DNA from: Euprymna scolopes
Lineage: Eukaryota; Mollusca; Cephalopoda; Sepiida; Sepiolidae
Reading direction: 5' to 3'
Assembly (NCBI GenBank): GCA_024364805.1
Contig: CM044488.1
Span: 35,846,657-35,876,324, forward strand
Length of the DNA stretch: 29,668 nt
Shown here piece by piece: positions 1 through 10,454 of this stretch; position 1 is the stretch's first letter; every line of letters begins with the position of its first letter. Under the pieces are notes generated by a model. That model was not told the origin of the DNA. It ran no database searches and was given only the letters and a program-made list of their open reading frames with translations. The translations under genes were made by a program, and so were the position numbers.

Positions 1-117
1 CTGTTTTGTTGTATCACAACTCATCAGTGTGGCTAGACAATCACCTCGTCCCAGCCATTGATCGGACCTACAACCATCGAATTAACAGTCAGCAGCTCTA
101 TCCACAAGGTTACGAAT
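1..117 (-). mobile_element. tRNA-like SINE, family A copy 1
   Basis: On the minus strand the text GCTGACTGTTAATTCGATGG followed by a B-box-like GGTCCGATC resembles the anticodon-to-T-arm half of a tRNA, closest by eye to tRNA-Asn. The segment downstream of it (GTCTAGCCACACTGATGAG) recurs near 10470, 13850 and 24915, so this is a dispersed family and not a functional tRNA gene. tRNA-derived SINEs are known in cephalopods; assignment to a named family is not possible from sequence alone. The window edge cuts the 3' end. Confidence 0.6.
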
Positions 118-477
118 TGGTGCCTGTAAATTTTCTTCATCAAGTGTGTATTAAAGAAGCACTTGCCCATCGCTTCGGAGTGCTCAAACTACTAGTTTGT
201 TTATAAACAAATAGACAGTGTACAAAGTCAGCATTTGACTCGGTTCGCTAGGACATTACCTCCGGACCAGCAGCAATTAATACCAGAATTTAGAGAAATT
301 AAAAACCTCACGAAGGGGTGCATTATGGCAGTAGGTGCGAAATTTCCAACCACACATTTCCTGAGTCGACATATTAAATACCAGTGGCAAGTGGTTACCT
401 ATTTGGTACTAACCAGGCTCAACATTGCTTAACTTCGGTGATCTGATGAGAACCGGTATGTCAACGCGATTATGCTG

Positions 478-493
478 TATATATATATATATA

Positions 494-523
<30 letters not shown>
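478..523. repeat. (TA)n then (ATT)n microsatellite
   Basis: A short TA run passes directly into about ten ATT units. On the minus strand this is an (AAT)n tail following the repeat unit at 525-612, so it probably marks the 3' tail of a minus-strand retroelement. Confidence 0.9.
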
Positions 524-524
<1 letters not shown>

Positions 525-1260
525 TTTCACACGGGCCATTATCTAAGAATTCTCTTTGAAAACAGCCTGTGGTGTTCCCTGGTATCTGAGTAGCAACAAA
601 TCTCCACCTCTTATTATTATTATTGGCTTACAAGGAGCTTTCACACAGGTCATCAAAGATCTCTCCTTGAAAACAACCTATGGTGTTCTCTAGAGCTGAG
701 TCACAACAAGTCTCCCCAGATTTCCAGTATTCTCCATCTCTTTTGATAACATTTGCAAATGAATTTGTGTTTTCGCAACAACCTCTTACCATTGATTTCT
801 CACTGGCAGCAGCTATTGATCTCCACTGGAATTAAAGTGGCAATAAGCCTACTCAAGGTTCCGGTTCTCTTCGCATTTGTCCAGCGGAGGTCTGGTCAGT
901 GTTCTGTCCTCAGTCTTTCCATCCTCCTTAACCTTTCTCAGCTATTTCATATCATTTTTTGGTGGGGGGTGGCAATGGGGTAACGGGAAGGAATCGGGGA
1001 GGGGATAGAGAACTTATAGATATGCAGCTTTAATGTTCTTGCTTCCATATATATAGCGCTTCTTCATGTTTTGCCTCTACTGCAGTTTGTCTGGCCTGCG
1101 CTTGTAGCTCATGGATTTTCCTTAATATTTCAGCTATTTTCATTATTGTTAATCGTTGTAACTTTCCAACCATCCTCTGATTCCAATTTCTGCCATTCTT
1201 TTTTTAAAAGTTTTTCAGGATTTTCCTAGTGCTTCTACTATTATAGGTATTATCTTGATC
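525..1260 (-). mobile_element. Minus-strand LINE 3' relic with duplicated tails
   Basis: Read on the minus strand, about 1142-1250 gives IIPIIVEALG and then, after an in-frame stop, KKRMAEIGIRGWLESYND. The first string resembles the conserved IPIVIGALGT-type C-terminus of metazoan non-LTR retrotransposon polyproteins. Downstream on the same strand are two related untranslated segments, about 640-740 and 525-612. They share text such as CTGTTTTCAAAGAGAATTCT and the motif GGGAACACCA/AGAGAACACCA, and each ends in an AAT-type tail. This fits a 5'-truncated LINE followed by a second tail copy. The reading frame is broken and no reverse transcriptase core is visible, so the clade is undetermined. 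Confidence 0.45.
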
Positions 1261-1439
1261 CACCGACTTAGTTGGACTTGGACCTTAGTGTTCACCCTTG
1301 TCTGTTTGTTAGTTCGTCCATTCGTTCCAAAAAGTTTCAATAACTACTCATTACATTTTTCTGAAATTTTGCATGAAGTTACAACTAGGTAAGAAAGGGA
1401 ATGTGACATTTTCCGATTTTTGATAAAAATTTTGGTTCC

Positions 1440-2090
1440 GTTCACAGGGGCTTAAAAGTGGTCAAAATGGTTAAAAATTGCTTTTCAGCTATTTTTGACC
1501 ATTTTGAACACTTTTCGGAATATAAAATATTTTCCGATTATTGGATTTTGCTGAGAAAGCTAGACCATGTAGATATACATCTGGAAAGGTAATATTTGAC
1601 CCTGGGAAAATTCTGGTTGCAACCCCAGGAGGTCAAAAAGGGTCAAAATGACCTAAAATAGCACTTTTTTAGACATAGAATCTTTTCTGACCATTCAATT
1701 TTGCTAAAAATCACCCAAAAGCAAGACCACACGATATACATCTAAAAACAATATTTTATCCTGGAAAAATTTTGTTTTTGTCTCCAGGGAGTCAAAAGCG
1801 GTAAAAATAGTTATTTCTAGCCCAAAATCGACAAAAATGGCACATTTCAGGACATAGGATCTTTTCTGAGCATTAGGTTTTGCTGAAAATTACCCAAAAG
1901 CAAGATGGGAAAATTTTGCTTGCGTCCCCAGGGGGTAAAAAGCGGTTAAAAATTTTTTTTTTAGTCCAAAATTGCAAAAATAACAATTTTCTTCCGAGCA
2001 TTAGCTTTTGCTGAAAATTACTCAAAAGCAAGACAGCATGGATATTCATCTGAAAACGTAATATTTGACGCTGGCAAAATTCTGGTAAAA
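1440..2090. repeat. Degenerate tandem repeat, ~160-bp unit, about four copies
   Basis: Units begin near 1447, 1627, 1788 and 1930. Each carries, in order, an AGGGGGTCAAAAAGCGGT-like block, a CAAAAATGGCACTTTT-like block, a CTTTTCTGAGCATT block, TTTTGCTGAAAATTACCCAA with AAGCAAGACC, and ATATACATCTGAAAACGTAA followed by TTTGACCCTGG. The third unit lacks the ATATACATC block and is shorter. Spacings of roughly 180, 160 and 142 bp with heavy divergence suggest an old array. No protein-coding pattern is visible. Confidence 0.75.
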
Positions 2091-2210
2091 AGAGGTAAAA
2101 AAATGTGGATTTTTTAAAATCAAAATGAAAATATCTGATTTATTTGGAAATTTTTTTTTTTAGGTTATTTCCCTTTGATTGTGAAGATGTTATTATTTTT
2201 TTTAATATTG
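2091..2210. other. AT-rich spacer, no feature seen
   Basis: AT-rich spacer between the tandem array and the next SINE tail; no gene or repeat was recognised. Confidence 0.4.
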
Positions 2211-2345
2211 TTCCTATTAACTAGGCTCCCCACGAGGGCAGAATTAGACACAAGGTCTGTTATTAATGTGGGGAAAATTTATCTCCCCCAAAAAGGGGCA
2301 CTCTGGATAGTAACAAAAATAAAAATTGCCATCAGTCTCGAAGGA
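2211..2345 (-). mobile_element. U2-SINE family tail, minus-strand copy
   Basis: The reverse complement reads AGAAATTAATATCCTTCGAG, then ACCTTGTGTCTAATTCTGCC and CTCGTGGGGAGCCTAGTTAA. The same order of blocks occurs in the headed plus-strand copy at 2721-2910. No U2-like head is recognisable next to it, so this copy is 5'-truncated. With the 2721 copy it forms a facing pair about 445 bp apart. Confidence 0.65.
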
Positions 2346-2720
2346 TATTAATTTCTACATTGAATTTGAACGAAAATTGTTTATTTGGCACTTATGCCTT
2401 ATACAGACGGCGCCATTGCTAGGGGCGATAACTCCAATTTCTTCTTGGAATAGTTACAAAACACTTCCCCTTCCATGTTAAATAATAGGTTTCTAAATAA
2501 TAACTTTTAAAATGAGCATCACACTAAACTTTACATTTACCAAAAAAGTCATTGAATTGTTTTCTTGTCTAAATTTAATAAAACATAATTTCTTCTTGGT
2601 TAAATAACACACAAAATAAATAAAAATATAAATAACGCCAAAATACTTGAAAACCAAAAGTTATTTTATAAAAATGTATCAAAATATAATTGTAAAAACA
2701 TTTATTGAAAAAATATATTT
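2346..2720. other. AT-rich interval between facing SINE copies
   Basis: AT-rich sequence; short open frames on both strands here are low-complexity. No gene seen. Confidence 0.4.
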
Positions 2721-2910
2721 CTTGAATTACTTGGCCTTGTGGCGAGCAAAGTGTAGTATCTGTTCTGATACTACACATCCCCTTTTCTGTCCTCAGTCAG
2801 TGGAGGAGAAATCCTTCTGGACCGAGGCAATTTTAATTTTTTTTCCTTTCCCACATTAAAAACAGATCTTGTGTCTAAATGCCCTCATGGGGAGGCAAGT
2901 AAATAGGAAC
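2721..2910 (+). mobile_element. SINE with U2 snRNA-like head
   Basis: The head reads CTTGGCCTTGTGGCGAGC and then AAAGTGTAGTATCTGTTCTG. This aligns with the 5' end of U2 snRNA (CGGCCTTTTGGCTAAGATCA then AGTGTAGTATCTGTTCTTAT), including the GTAGTA branch-point-recognition segment. The match fades after about 45 bases. There is no Sm site or U2 3' half, so this is not a functional snRNA gene. The body holds GGAGAAATCCTTCTGGACCG and an AATTTTAATTT run; the tail is CTTGTGTCTAAATGCCCTCA followed by GGGGAGGCAAGTAAATAGGA. SINEs with snRNA-derived heads have been described as a class; whether this family has a name was not checked. Confidence 0.7.
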
Positions 2911-3839
2911 ATTAGATTTTTTTTTCAAACAATTTAACGGAAACTCATCGTAAGAAAATAGAATTCTAATAAAAATTAAAACAATATTGGATTATTTCAT
3001 ACAATTTAAAACATTTTTTGAATTAAGGTATCATTGGATTTTTTTTAAAGCTATTTAATGGAAAGAATTTAAGTAAAAAAATTGTTTAAATAAAAGTAAA
3101 ACTATAACAAAATATAAATTTAATTATTGTCACTGTTGAAGTAGGTTGAAAAGTTGCGTCCCCTGTCGGTTGTTCAATGAAACCCAACAAAACAAAATGG
3201 CCCCGCCCGTATAATGTATGCCTTATATTTTGATACAATAAATGTTTTTACAAATTTATTTTGATAAAATAAATGTTATTTTGTACTTTTGTTATTTAAC
3301 GACCCACGCTATTTCTTTGAATAGTATTTACAAGTTAAATTCAAGTTTTATGATATCATTTTTATTAAATTGTTAGGTGAAAGTACAGAATAGTCTCTAA
3401 ATATTAATGTTACTATTTTAACACGGGTCATTAAATGCAAAATAAAGGTTATTTTTGTGGCATTTCGCTCGTAAACACCAATTTCACAAATTTCTTTTTT
3501 TTTTTTTTATTAATAATTAATTTACTATCTCCTCGTTTTTCGTAATTTTGGATATGTTAGTATTTTCACCATGACAATTATGTAAGTACCATTTGTTTTA
3601 CGTGAAATTCAATATTTCGTTAGTTTAAATAATATAGAAACACCAATTGCCTGTTTACCGCAAAAAGTGTGACTTTTTTTTTTAATTTGGCCTTTTTTTC
3701 TGAAATATTTGCTCTTGAAAAAAGATCATAGTCTGGCAACTGTGTATCTTGGCCTGTGTCATACATAAGTGCCAAACCTGCTACAATTTACTCTTTTTAA
3801 GTTATAATTTTTGTTATTATTATGAACATGGTTTAAGCA
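2911..3839. other. AT-rich stretch without recognisable gene
   Basis: Very AT-rich. A GC-richer island at 3150-3215 contains GTTGCGTCCCCTGTCGGTTG and ATGGCCCCGCCCGTATAATG. ACGGGTCATTAAATG near 3423 and TTTAACGACCCACG near 3296 are loosely inverted. No convincing coding text on either strand. Confidence 0.4.
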
Positions 3840-3974
3840 GAGAAATTTTATTTTGTTTTAAAGATGCCAAATTCATTACACTCTAAAGAATTAATTTGAC
3901 TGAAATAAGAATAAACGCAGCAATCCGGCAAATTATTCATTTTTGTTTCATTCAATAACAAAAAAGTATTACTC

Positions 3975-4640
3975 AGTTTTCTAAAGTCTTCAAACTTCCT
4001 CTTGCGGCTTGCATTTACAAACATCCGAGGGCTTAGAACATAATTAGATGATGTTGAATCATTCCTCCTGGGAAACTCCCCGGATATCTTAGCACTAAGT
4101 GAAACTAACCTACACTCCTTCATTCCCTCTAACCACTTTAACATGCTTATATGCCACTCTGGACTCAGACAGACATATGCATAGGCCTGGAGTCTATATT
4201 CGTACCCCCCCCCCAACTAGAGAAACAAAACTAGAATCAGACGACCAAGCCTTTATGTGCTTCAGACTTTACATGCAACATAACATTAGCTACTTGTATT
4301 TATCTACCGCTCTCCAGCGACCCAGGACTGTACCCTAATAAACAAAGTCTCTGACAGCACTCTCCCTCAATACTAGTGCACAAGTACATGTATTTAATGA
4401 CTTCAATGTTCACCGCAGTAACTGGCTTGGATTCTCTACTTACACAGATGCAGCTGGTAGCACAACACATAGCTTCTCTATATCTCATTCCCTATCACAG
4501 ACGGTTACATTTCCGACACGTTTTCCAGATTGGCAAGATCAACATGCCTCACTTCTAGATCTATTTCTGACCACAGTTCCCGATGAATGTATAATGCATG
4601 CCCAGAGCCCACCTAGTAATGCTGATCACGCAATGATAAT
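3975..4640 (+). pseudogene. LINE endonuclease domain relic
   Basis: An APE-like endonuclease would nick target DNA for reverse transcription. Visible motifs: LLRLAFTNIRGLR at 4002-4037, DILALSETNLH at 4083-4115 (catalytic Glu in SET), NDFNVHRSNWL at 4396-4428 (usual form GDFN), and ADHAMI at 4621-4638 (usual form SDH, with the catalytic Asp-His kept). Breaks: an in-frame TAA at 4041, at least one frame change between the SETN block and HRPGVYIRTPPPTRE near 4168-4226, and further changes before NDFN. Motif order and spacing match the family, so the call is firm although the frame is broken. Confidence 0.75.
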
Positions 4641-5239
4641 GGTAGAAATCGCCCTAAATTCTCGAACCAAAACTGAAAAGTCACTGCTCAAAACAATGAG
4701 ATATTACAAAAAAGTTGACTGGGAAGCCATTAGGGATTTCATCAGAGATGCCTCATGGAGAAATATCTTTTCTCTTCCAGCTGAACAGTGCGCAAATGAG
4801 ATCACCAAATGGTTCAAAATTGCAATTGAAGCACATGTTCCCACATGGAAATTCTATAGCAAGTCCTACTCCCCCCAATGGTGTGCAGATTTAACCAACA
4901 TAAGTCCAGTTCAAACAGACAGAAGTTTATAGAAGCTAGAAGTAATTGTAAGAGAGAAATAGCGCCAGCTAAGACAGAATACACTGATATCACAAAAAAA
5001 AAAAAAAAAACGCATCGAAGTACAGAAATTAGGAATCTGCGATTTTTGGAAAATCTACAACAGTGTAGTAAATAATAGGCAGTCAACGATTGCCTCACTA
5101 TCAAACAATCTTGAGGATGTTTGCACGGCAAACATGTTAGCCAAAGAGGCTAACATGCTTGCCAGTTGGTTTGCCTCCAACTCCACATGGAACCCGGCAA
5201 ACCACTCCCTCCCTGACGTTCCTTTGTGGACAGACACCA
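4641..5239 (+). pseudogene. LINE endonuclease-RT linker relic
   Basis: The frame from 4594 continues past the ADH motif through KKVDWEAIRDFIRDASW and FSKSYSPQWCADL-like text (actual FYSKSYSPQWCADL) and ends at 4932. The next readable block, ANMLASWFASNSTWNPANHS, lies in the frame opened at 5134. Linkers of this type join endonuclease and polymerase in Jockey/CR1-like proteins. A poly-A stretch at about 4995-5010 separates the two readable blocks and may be an expansion that broke the frame. Confidence 0.55.
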
Positions 5240-6488
5240 CACTAGATGATCTGAAAATCATCCCTTTTCAGGTAGATGGTAACATAAAAAAATTAGACAC
5301 CACAAAAGCATGTAGACCTGATCTCATCCCGGCTGTGCTATTAAAAAAGTGCTTCGCTGAGGTTGCTTATCTTCTCTCCAAACTTTACAACAAATGCCTT
5401 AACGAATCTTGCTTTCCTAACTGCTGGAAAACTGCATCTGTGGTACCAGTTTTCAAGAATTCTGGCGAAGAACTGACCCATTAAATTATCACCCCATTAG
5501 CCTCCTTCCGCGTTTCACCAAAATATTTGAGTCCATAATTAATAAAGCTCTAGTCCTTCACCTTACAGCTGCTAAACTTCTGATCGACAATCAATATGGA
5601 TTTAGGCAATCACGTTTCACCGCAGATATCCTAACTGTAATCTCTGAACGTATATACCATTCACTGGACAAAGCAGGGGAGAGTAGAGTGGTAGCCCTAG
5701 ATATATCTAAGGCTTTTGGCAGGGTATGGCTTGATGGTCTTCTAAGGAAAATCAGATCATATGGTATCACTGGAAGAATACATAATGTTATTAAATCCTT
5801 CTTAAGTAAGAGAAAAATCCAGGTTGTCCTCGACGGTCGTACATCTAAATAATATGATATAAATGCGGGAGTACTTCAGGGATCTATCCTGGGACCTTTA
5901 TTATTCCTGATATTCATAAATGACCTCCCTGATAAAATTGTTTCGGAGATGGGTATATTTGCTGATGACACCGCTCTCTATAACAGGCACGAGGGGAAAA
6001 CAAATGAACACATATCTAAGGAAATGGCAGAAACACTAGAGGATGGCCTCCAATCTGTATTAGAATGGAGATAAAAATGGATGGTCACATTCAATGCTGC
6101 CAAGACTAAACTTGTTTCCTTCAATAATTACAAGAAACCTTCTCTACCACCAATAGAAATGGCCCAAATCACATTACCTGAAAGTACTTCCTTTAAACTC
6201 CTTGGCCTAACGTTCACAGGAAACATGAACTGGAATAGATACATTGAGAGCATTGCCAACGCTGCTGCGAAGAAGGTGGGCTCTCTCTACCATGCTAGAA
6301 AGCTACAAACGCCTGAAAGTATCCTGTACTTCTATGAGGCCACCATTCATTCATGTATGGAGTACTGTTGTCACATTTGGGCTGGTGCATCTGCTACTTG
6401 TCTCTCACTCCTGAACAGGGTTCAAAAGAGAGTCTCCAACCAAATAGGTCCTGAACTGTCATCTAGGCTTCAGCCTCTGTCCCATTGA
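5240..6488 (+). pseudogene. LINE reverse transcriptase domain relic
   Basis: Copies element RNA into DNA in the active family. The first block lies in the frame ending at 5484: LDTTKACRPDLIPAVLLKKC (RT entry motif) and CWKTASVVPVFKNSGEE. A frame change near 5470 leads into a frame that runs from about 5472 to 6488, broken only by TAA at 5850 and 6072. It reads LNYHPISLLPRFTKIFES, DNQYGFRQSRFTADIL, VALDISKAFGRVWLDGLLRK (first catalytic Asp), [20 protein letters not shown], and [10 protein letters not shown] at 5952-5981 with the catalytic FADD box. The thumb-like part has FKLLGLTFTGNMNW and CMEYCCHIWAGA. With only two in-frame stops over about 340 codons, this part looks younger than the endonuclease. 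Confidence 0.85.
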
Positions 6489-6790
6489 TGAAATGTTGCA
6501 TTTGTAGTATTTTAATTTTGTGAATTTAATTTTATTAATGGTGAATGCTCTGACAAACTACAAGCACTTGTACCCCTTCGACGTAAATACCCCCAACAAA
6601 CCTGACAAGTAGCTAAATCCCACCCCTTCACAGTAGAGATCCCTAAGTGTAAGAAGGCCTTCTACTGCAATAGTTTCTTCCCCAAAACTGATAGACTTTG
6701 GAACTCCCTTCCGGTATTCTACAGAAGTTCAAGTGTAATGTAAACAAACACCTTGCTACTCATCTCCCTTCATAATATTCCTGCAACTTG
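6489..6790 (+). pseudogene. LINE C-terminal domain relic
   Basis: After the stop at 6486 the same frame resumes with GECSDKLQALVPLRRKYPQQ and, beyond a stop, VAKSHPFTVEIPKCKKAFYC plus TDRLWNSLP. A frame change then gives KFKCNVNKHLATHLPS. The order (SDELQAL, HPYTVEIP, RLWNSLP, FKCNVNRYL) is the usual C-terminal signature of this LINE group and is repeated in the copies at 17275 and 17745. An AT-rich interruption at about 6495-6540 replaces expected coding sequence. Confidence 0.7.
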
Positions 6791-6922
6791 TGTCCCTGAT
6801 AGTAGCACCCTACCTCAAAGTAGCACTTTGCCTTGTTTGGGGTGAAAATTGAATAATAATAAAAAAAAAGTTCCAAATTTTTTCATTTGGATTAAAAAGA
6901 ATAAATGTATATAAAATGCAAT

Positions 6923-6943
6923 TTGTGTGTGTGTGTGTATGTG

Positions 6944-6980
<37 letters not shown>
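6923..6980. repeat. (TG)n microsatellite
   Basis: Nearly pure TG run with two interruptions (TATG, TGCG), about 50 bp downstream of the LINE 3' tail. Confidence 0.95.
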
Positions 6981-6984
<4 letters not shown>

Positions 6985-7636
6985 TATTAATTCCCTATAC
7001 ATTTGAAAATGGCTGGGTCGATTCTTTCTGAAACGTTACACAAATATACTTTATATATTTGGTAGTGTTCTTAGATAGGTTTTGTATCAAAATGCCCCGA
7101 TATGATAATTACGTATCAGAGCATTTTGATCGATCGATAATTGAAAAACATCCGTTAAAGAAGGAACAATCCGATTTTGACCAAAGTGAACACTCTGATA
7201 CAGCCTAATATCACAAGTAAATTTGAGAAGTTTTATCATCGCACAAGCAAAAGTGCCCGTCGTATAAAATCAACAATAGTTTCTTTGATAAGAAAGGGGC
7301 ATTTTCTAAATTAATGCTTTTGTTTAGAGCACAATTGAACCATGATACTTAACTTTCGTAATTTAAATTCTAATTCAAGTCATACTAATTTTATAAAATC
7401 AATAGTAGGTTCTTCACAGTGCAATGTAGACTACAATGTATTGTAGACTAAATCACTACAGGAATGACTCTTTCTGGTGCATCGTGGTGGATCCCCGACT
7501 AGAGTAGGCAATAAATCGATTTGATTGAAAAAAAAAGGCAATTTCACCGATTTCGATGACAACAAAAGTATCGAAAGTGTGGAGTATTTATTGATCCTAC
7601 TTCAGTCTCGGACAACGTTGGGTCTCTCTGCTAGTA
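6981..7636. other. Unassigned interval with an imperfect hairpin
   Basis: ATCAAAATGC at 7086-7095 and GCATTTTGAT at 7121-7130 are perfect inverted arms, and TGATA/TATCA between them extends the pairing. A related AAAGGGGCATTTTC lies near 7290. No coding region was recognised. Confidence 0.4.
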
Positions 7637-7813
7637 CAGTGTAACCCGGATATAAGAGAATAGAATATGAGAAAAACGGATATAAGAGAGTTTTTTTTCT
7701 GGTCCCAAATTAGAGCCTGTGTTAATATGCAATGATATAAGAACCCAGATATAAGTGTAACCCGGATATAAGAAAGCTGTAGGGACCCGAGTAGAAATCT
7801 CTTATTTCGGGTT

Positions 7814-7819
<6 letters not shown>
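7637..7819. mobile_element. Non-autonomous pogo/Tigger-like MITE
   Basis: The left end reads CAGTGTAACCCGGATATAAG at 7637-7656. The right end, reverse-complemented, reads CAATGCAACCCGAAATAAGA. Both are directly flanked by TA (7635-7636 and 7820-7821), the target duplication of Tc1/mariner/pogo elements. The CAGTG-start terminal repeat with an AACCCGGAT-type sequence is typical of pogo/Tigger. Within the 183 bp, GTGTAACCCGGATATAAG recurs at about 7757-7774. There is no transposase, so it would have relied on one elsewhere. Confidence 0.75.

Positions 7820-7895
<76 letters not shown>
7820..7895. repeat. (TA)n microsatellite
   Basis: Pure TA run of about 75 bp beginning exactly at the TA target site at the MITE's right end; it may have expanded from that dinucleotide. 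Confidence 0.95.
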
Positions 7896-7897
<2 letters not shown>

Positions 7898-9082
7898 TCC
7901 AGGTAAGGGTAACAATCCGGAGAATTTTTATTGTATTTATAAAAAAGTGCTGAATAATAAATAGAGCTATTTACTTATAATAAAATGTTTATACATTATA
8001 CATGACTACATATTTGAGAACATGTTTCTGTTTCAGATTTAATAAGCTCGTCATTATCAAGCCAGCAAATCCGTTCTGTGCGCTTTCATATTTCTAATGT
8101 GTAGCAATTACGTGTGTATAAATAAAACTTTTTATTAGAAGTGTGTTTGCGTTTTTTAATTTATTTTTATTTAAAAAAAATGCGATACTTTACATTTATC
8201 ATGATGTAGAAAGTATAACATTAAAAAATAAAAATGGTAATAAGGAGGTCAAGGCTTGAAAGAGAACATACGGATCCTCATTAATTCCCGGCAAACGCCA
8301 GATGTACCTCGAGAGAATAAATATCCCTACATTTATTTGAATTTTATTTCAATTAATGTCAGTTTACGTACGCCTGTTCGCCCCTCCCTTCCACTTAAAA
8401 ACGTTCAGTATACTTAATTGCACCCCTCAAACACCATCGTTTAATTAATTTTTCATACACTTGTAACTAATTTTTGTAAAATACTCACTAAAACTACTAA
8501 AGTCATTACTCCATCTAATTGCCGACGTTAATAGAAACTTGGCTAATAAGCCAAATGATTAGCGAAAGTAAACTCTGCGCATCTAACCCATTTATAACAG
8601 TTCAGGTGACACAAATGATAGACGGTTCTGCTTCGGAGTCACATGTTCGCATCTTGTGTAAGTCTTTTTCCCTCTAGTAACTCTGGTGGGTTAAAATATA
8701 ACAATTTATTAAAGCGTATTATCCATAAAAACAGAGTTAGCAACAAAAAAAAGGCAGCGTCATGTATAATATCGTCACGGTTTGCTTGTTTACATCGTGC
8801 AAAGTTAAAAGCGTCTCCTTTACCTACGCCTACGTAACATGCTACTGCTGATAATTTATTTATTTTTCAACCCAAGAAAATGGATTATTTTCTCTTTATC
8901 TCGAACGACAACCGGATCAAAGTTTAAGCTATTTTCGGCACACTAAATTGACACGAAAAATTTTAATAATGATTCATATTGCAGTTAACTGGTACTTGAT
9001 ATATATGAAAATCTATTATCATGCGTCCATAAAGCAGCCCCGTCTCCACTACAGCATAAATTCTCGGTGAAAAAATAACCTT
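7896..9082. other. AT-rich interval, no gene recognised
   Basis: Moderately complex AT-rich sequence without repeat-family text known to me. A 64-codon plus-strand frame at 8643-8837 has no recognisable domain and lies in unremarkable sequence. Confidence 0.4.
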
Positions 9083-9425
9083 GAAAGTAAATTAGATGGA
9101 ACTTATACTAGGAATGCTCCTGGCAATGTTAAACTTAAACTGGAAAACACACCTAATCATTCGCCGTCTGTACGGTCGGTTGCCCAGGATCTCTTCAGTA
9201 ATAAGAGAAAGAACACGATATGTCGGACGCTGCTACAGAAGAAAAGATGAGGTTGTCAGTGATGTGATATCGTGGGATTCTAGACATGGAACCGCTAAAG
9301 TAGGAAGAACTATCAAAATTATTATCAGAAGACACTGGATTACAAGATCTTCTTAAGGCCATGGAAGTTAGAGAGCCGTGTAGTGAAAGAGCTAATTTGG
9401 CGCAGACAACCCGCTCGATACAACG
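9083..9425 (+). mobile_element. RTE-like LINE, 3' coding fragment
   Basis: Three frames hold consecutive parts of a familiar LINE C-terminus. LDGTYTR starts near 9085. The frame 9096-9356 has RLYGRLPRISSVIRERTRYV, GRCYRRKDEVVSDVISW and HGTAKVGRT. From 9325 another frame gives SEDTGLQDLLKAMEVREP. Mollusc RTE-type LINEs have the same order: LDGxYTRML, LYGxLPxISSxIRERR, AGHCxRxKDEVxSDV, KxGRPxxTY, DTGL, AMxDRE. Two frame changes are visible. The upstream polymerase is absent, so this is a 5'-truncated copy. Confidence 0.7.
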
Positions 9426-10454
9426 ATTATGAGTCAGAAAGTAACGATAGCAAGCGTCACTTTCTTTGTCGGTCGTTGCATGTGTGTTAGATCACGTCGA
9501 GGTCACCACTTGTTGCTGATGATTTGTCTTATAATAAAAAAGAGACACAAGACAAAATGGTGAAGACAGAATAACAACCACTGGTGAACTGTGCAAAAAT
9601 AAAGGGTAACGTTTATTGCATCGATAAGGTTCAACACTGCGGTAGAAATATACTATACGTTTGGAAGATTTGATCCTTGGGAGGTTCTCTGCTGAAGAAG
9701 TCGTCCCTGGGAATTGGAGTGATAAGAGCACATCACTAGAACCTGGAAAGTCAAGAAGACGTCACTGGAAACCAGAATGGCGTCGCCGGCACCTGGACAC
9801 GTGGAAGAACGTTACCAAGGAAAAGTCATTGGGAGGTGGACGTAGACGTCTATGATGGCGTCCTTCTGTCAATAATGAATGGTTAAATTTGCTCTGGGCT
9901 AGTAGACTGACCTCGCGAGTGTGGGAATAAGCGGTACCTATAAGCTTTAAGTATAGCTCGCCAAAAAAGAATCGACTGTTCCGGCCGTCGGTGATGGGAA
10001 CATAAGCATATATAAAATGGCATTATAATTATCATTTCTTCCGGAGCGAAGATAATAGCGCAGAAGTAAAATGTTTTGCCTGCTGATTGGGTCGGATTTC
10101 GAATCTCTGCGTGAAATCCTCGTTACATTTGGTCACACGAAAAAACTATTCCGATGTTTGTTCGTTATTCTGGTATTTGTTTGGCTGTTATAAGCATAGA
10201 TAGGTTTATAGTGAAAATATCGACTGTATTTTTTTTATAACAGTTACGAAATTTCTGATTAAAAAATAGTTTTGCTCTCACGAAAATTAGCATTTATAAT
10301 TTTTATGATTCAATATTTGATGTAAAGTAAATGCTGCTTCGAAACATCTGTAAACAACCATAATACGTCTCTAATTAAATCTTGATCCGAAAAATATTTT
10401 TAATCTCCTATGTTTCTTCCTCTATCTATCTCCTTCAAATATAAATATAGTCAT
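9426..10454. other. Unclassified interval
   Basis: The first 500 bp are GC-richer than the surroundings. A 64-codon plus frame at 9661-9855 is rich in Arg/Trp/Lys (RRRHWKPEWRRRHLDTW) and looks like an internally repetitive non-coding segment. An old retroelement terminal repeat is possible but cannot be shown. From 10000 onward the sequence is AT-rich and featureless. Confidence 0.35.

Larger units (their letters stand above)
3950..6870 (+). mobile_element. Jockey/CR1-like LINE, largest copy, decayed
   Basis: A non-LTR retrotransposon copy with parts in the expected order: an APE-type endonuclease relic (about 3975-4640), a linker, reverse transcriptase (about 5240-6300), a C-terminal region (to about 6765), and a 3' tail with TTGTTTGGGGTGAAAATTGA followed by an A-rich run. 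The 3' tail TTGCCTTGTTTGGGGTGAAA recurs at the ends of the copies at 16635 and 17566, which fixes the 3' boundary. The 5' boundary is uncertain because no ORF1 or 5' UTR was recognised upstream of the endonuclease. Several stops and frame changes make it inactive. Clade assignment (Jockey versus CR1) is from remembered motifs only. Confidence 0.85.

Noticed and set aside
2721-2775. Functional U2 snRNA gene
   Set aside because: Only about 45 bases at the 5' end match; Sm site, 3' stem-loops and promoter elements are absent and the sequence continues into a dispersed repeat.
9426-9960. Possible old retroelement terminal repeat
   Set aside because: A faint resemblance in composition only; no matching partner copy in the window and no internal region could be identified.
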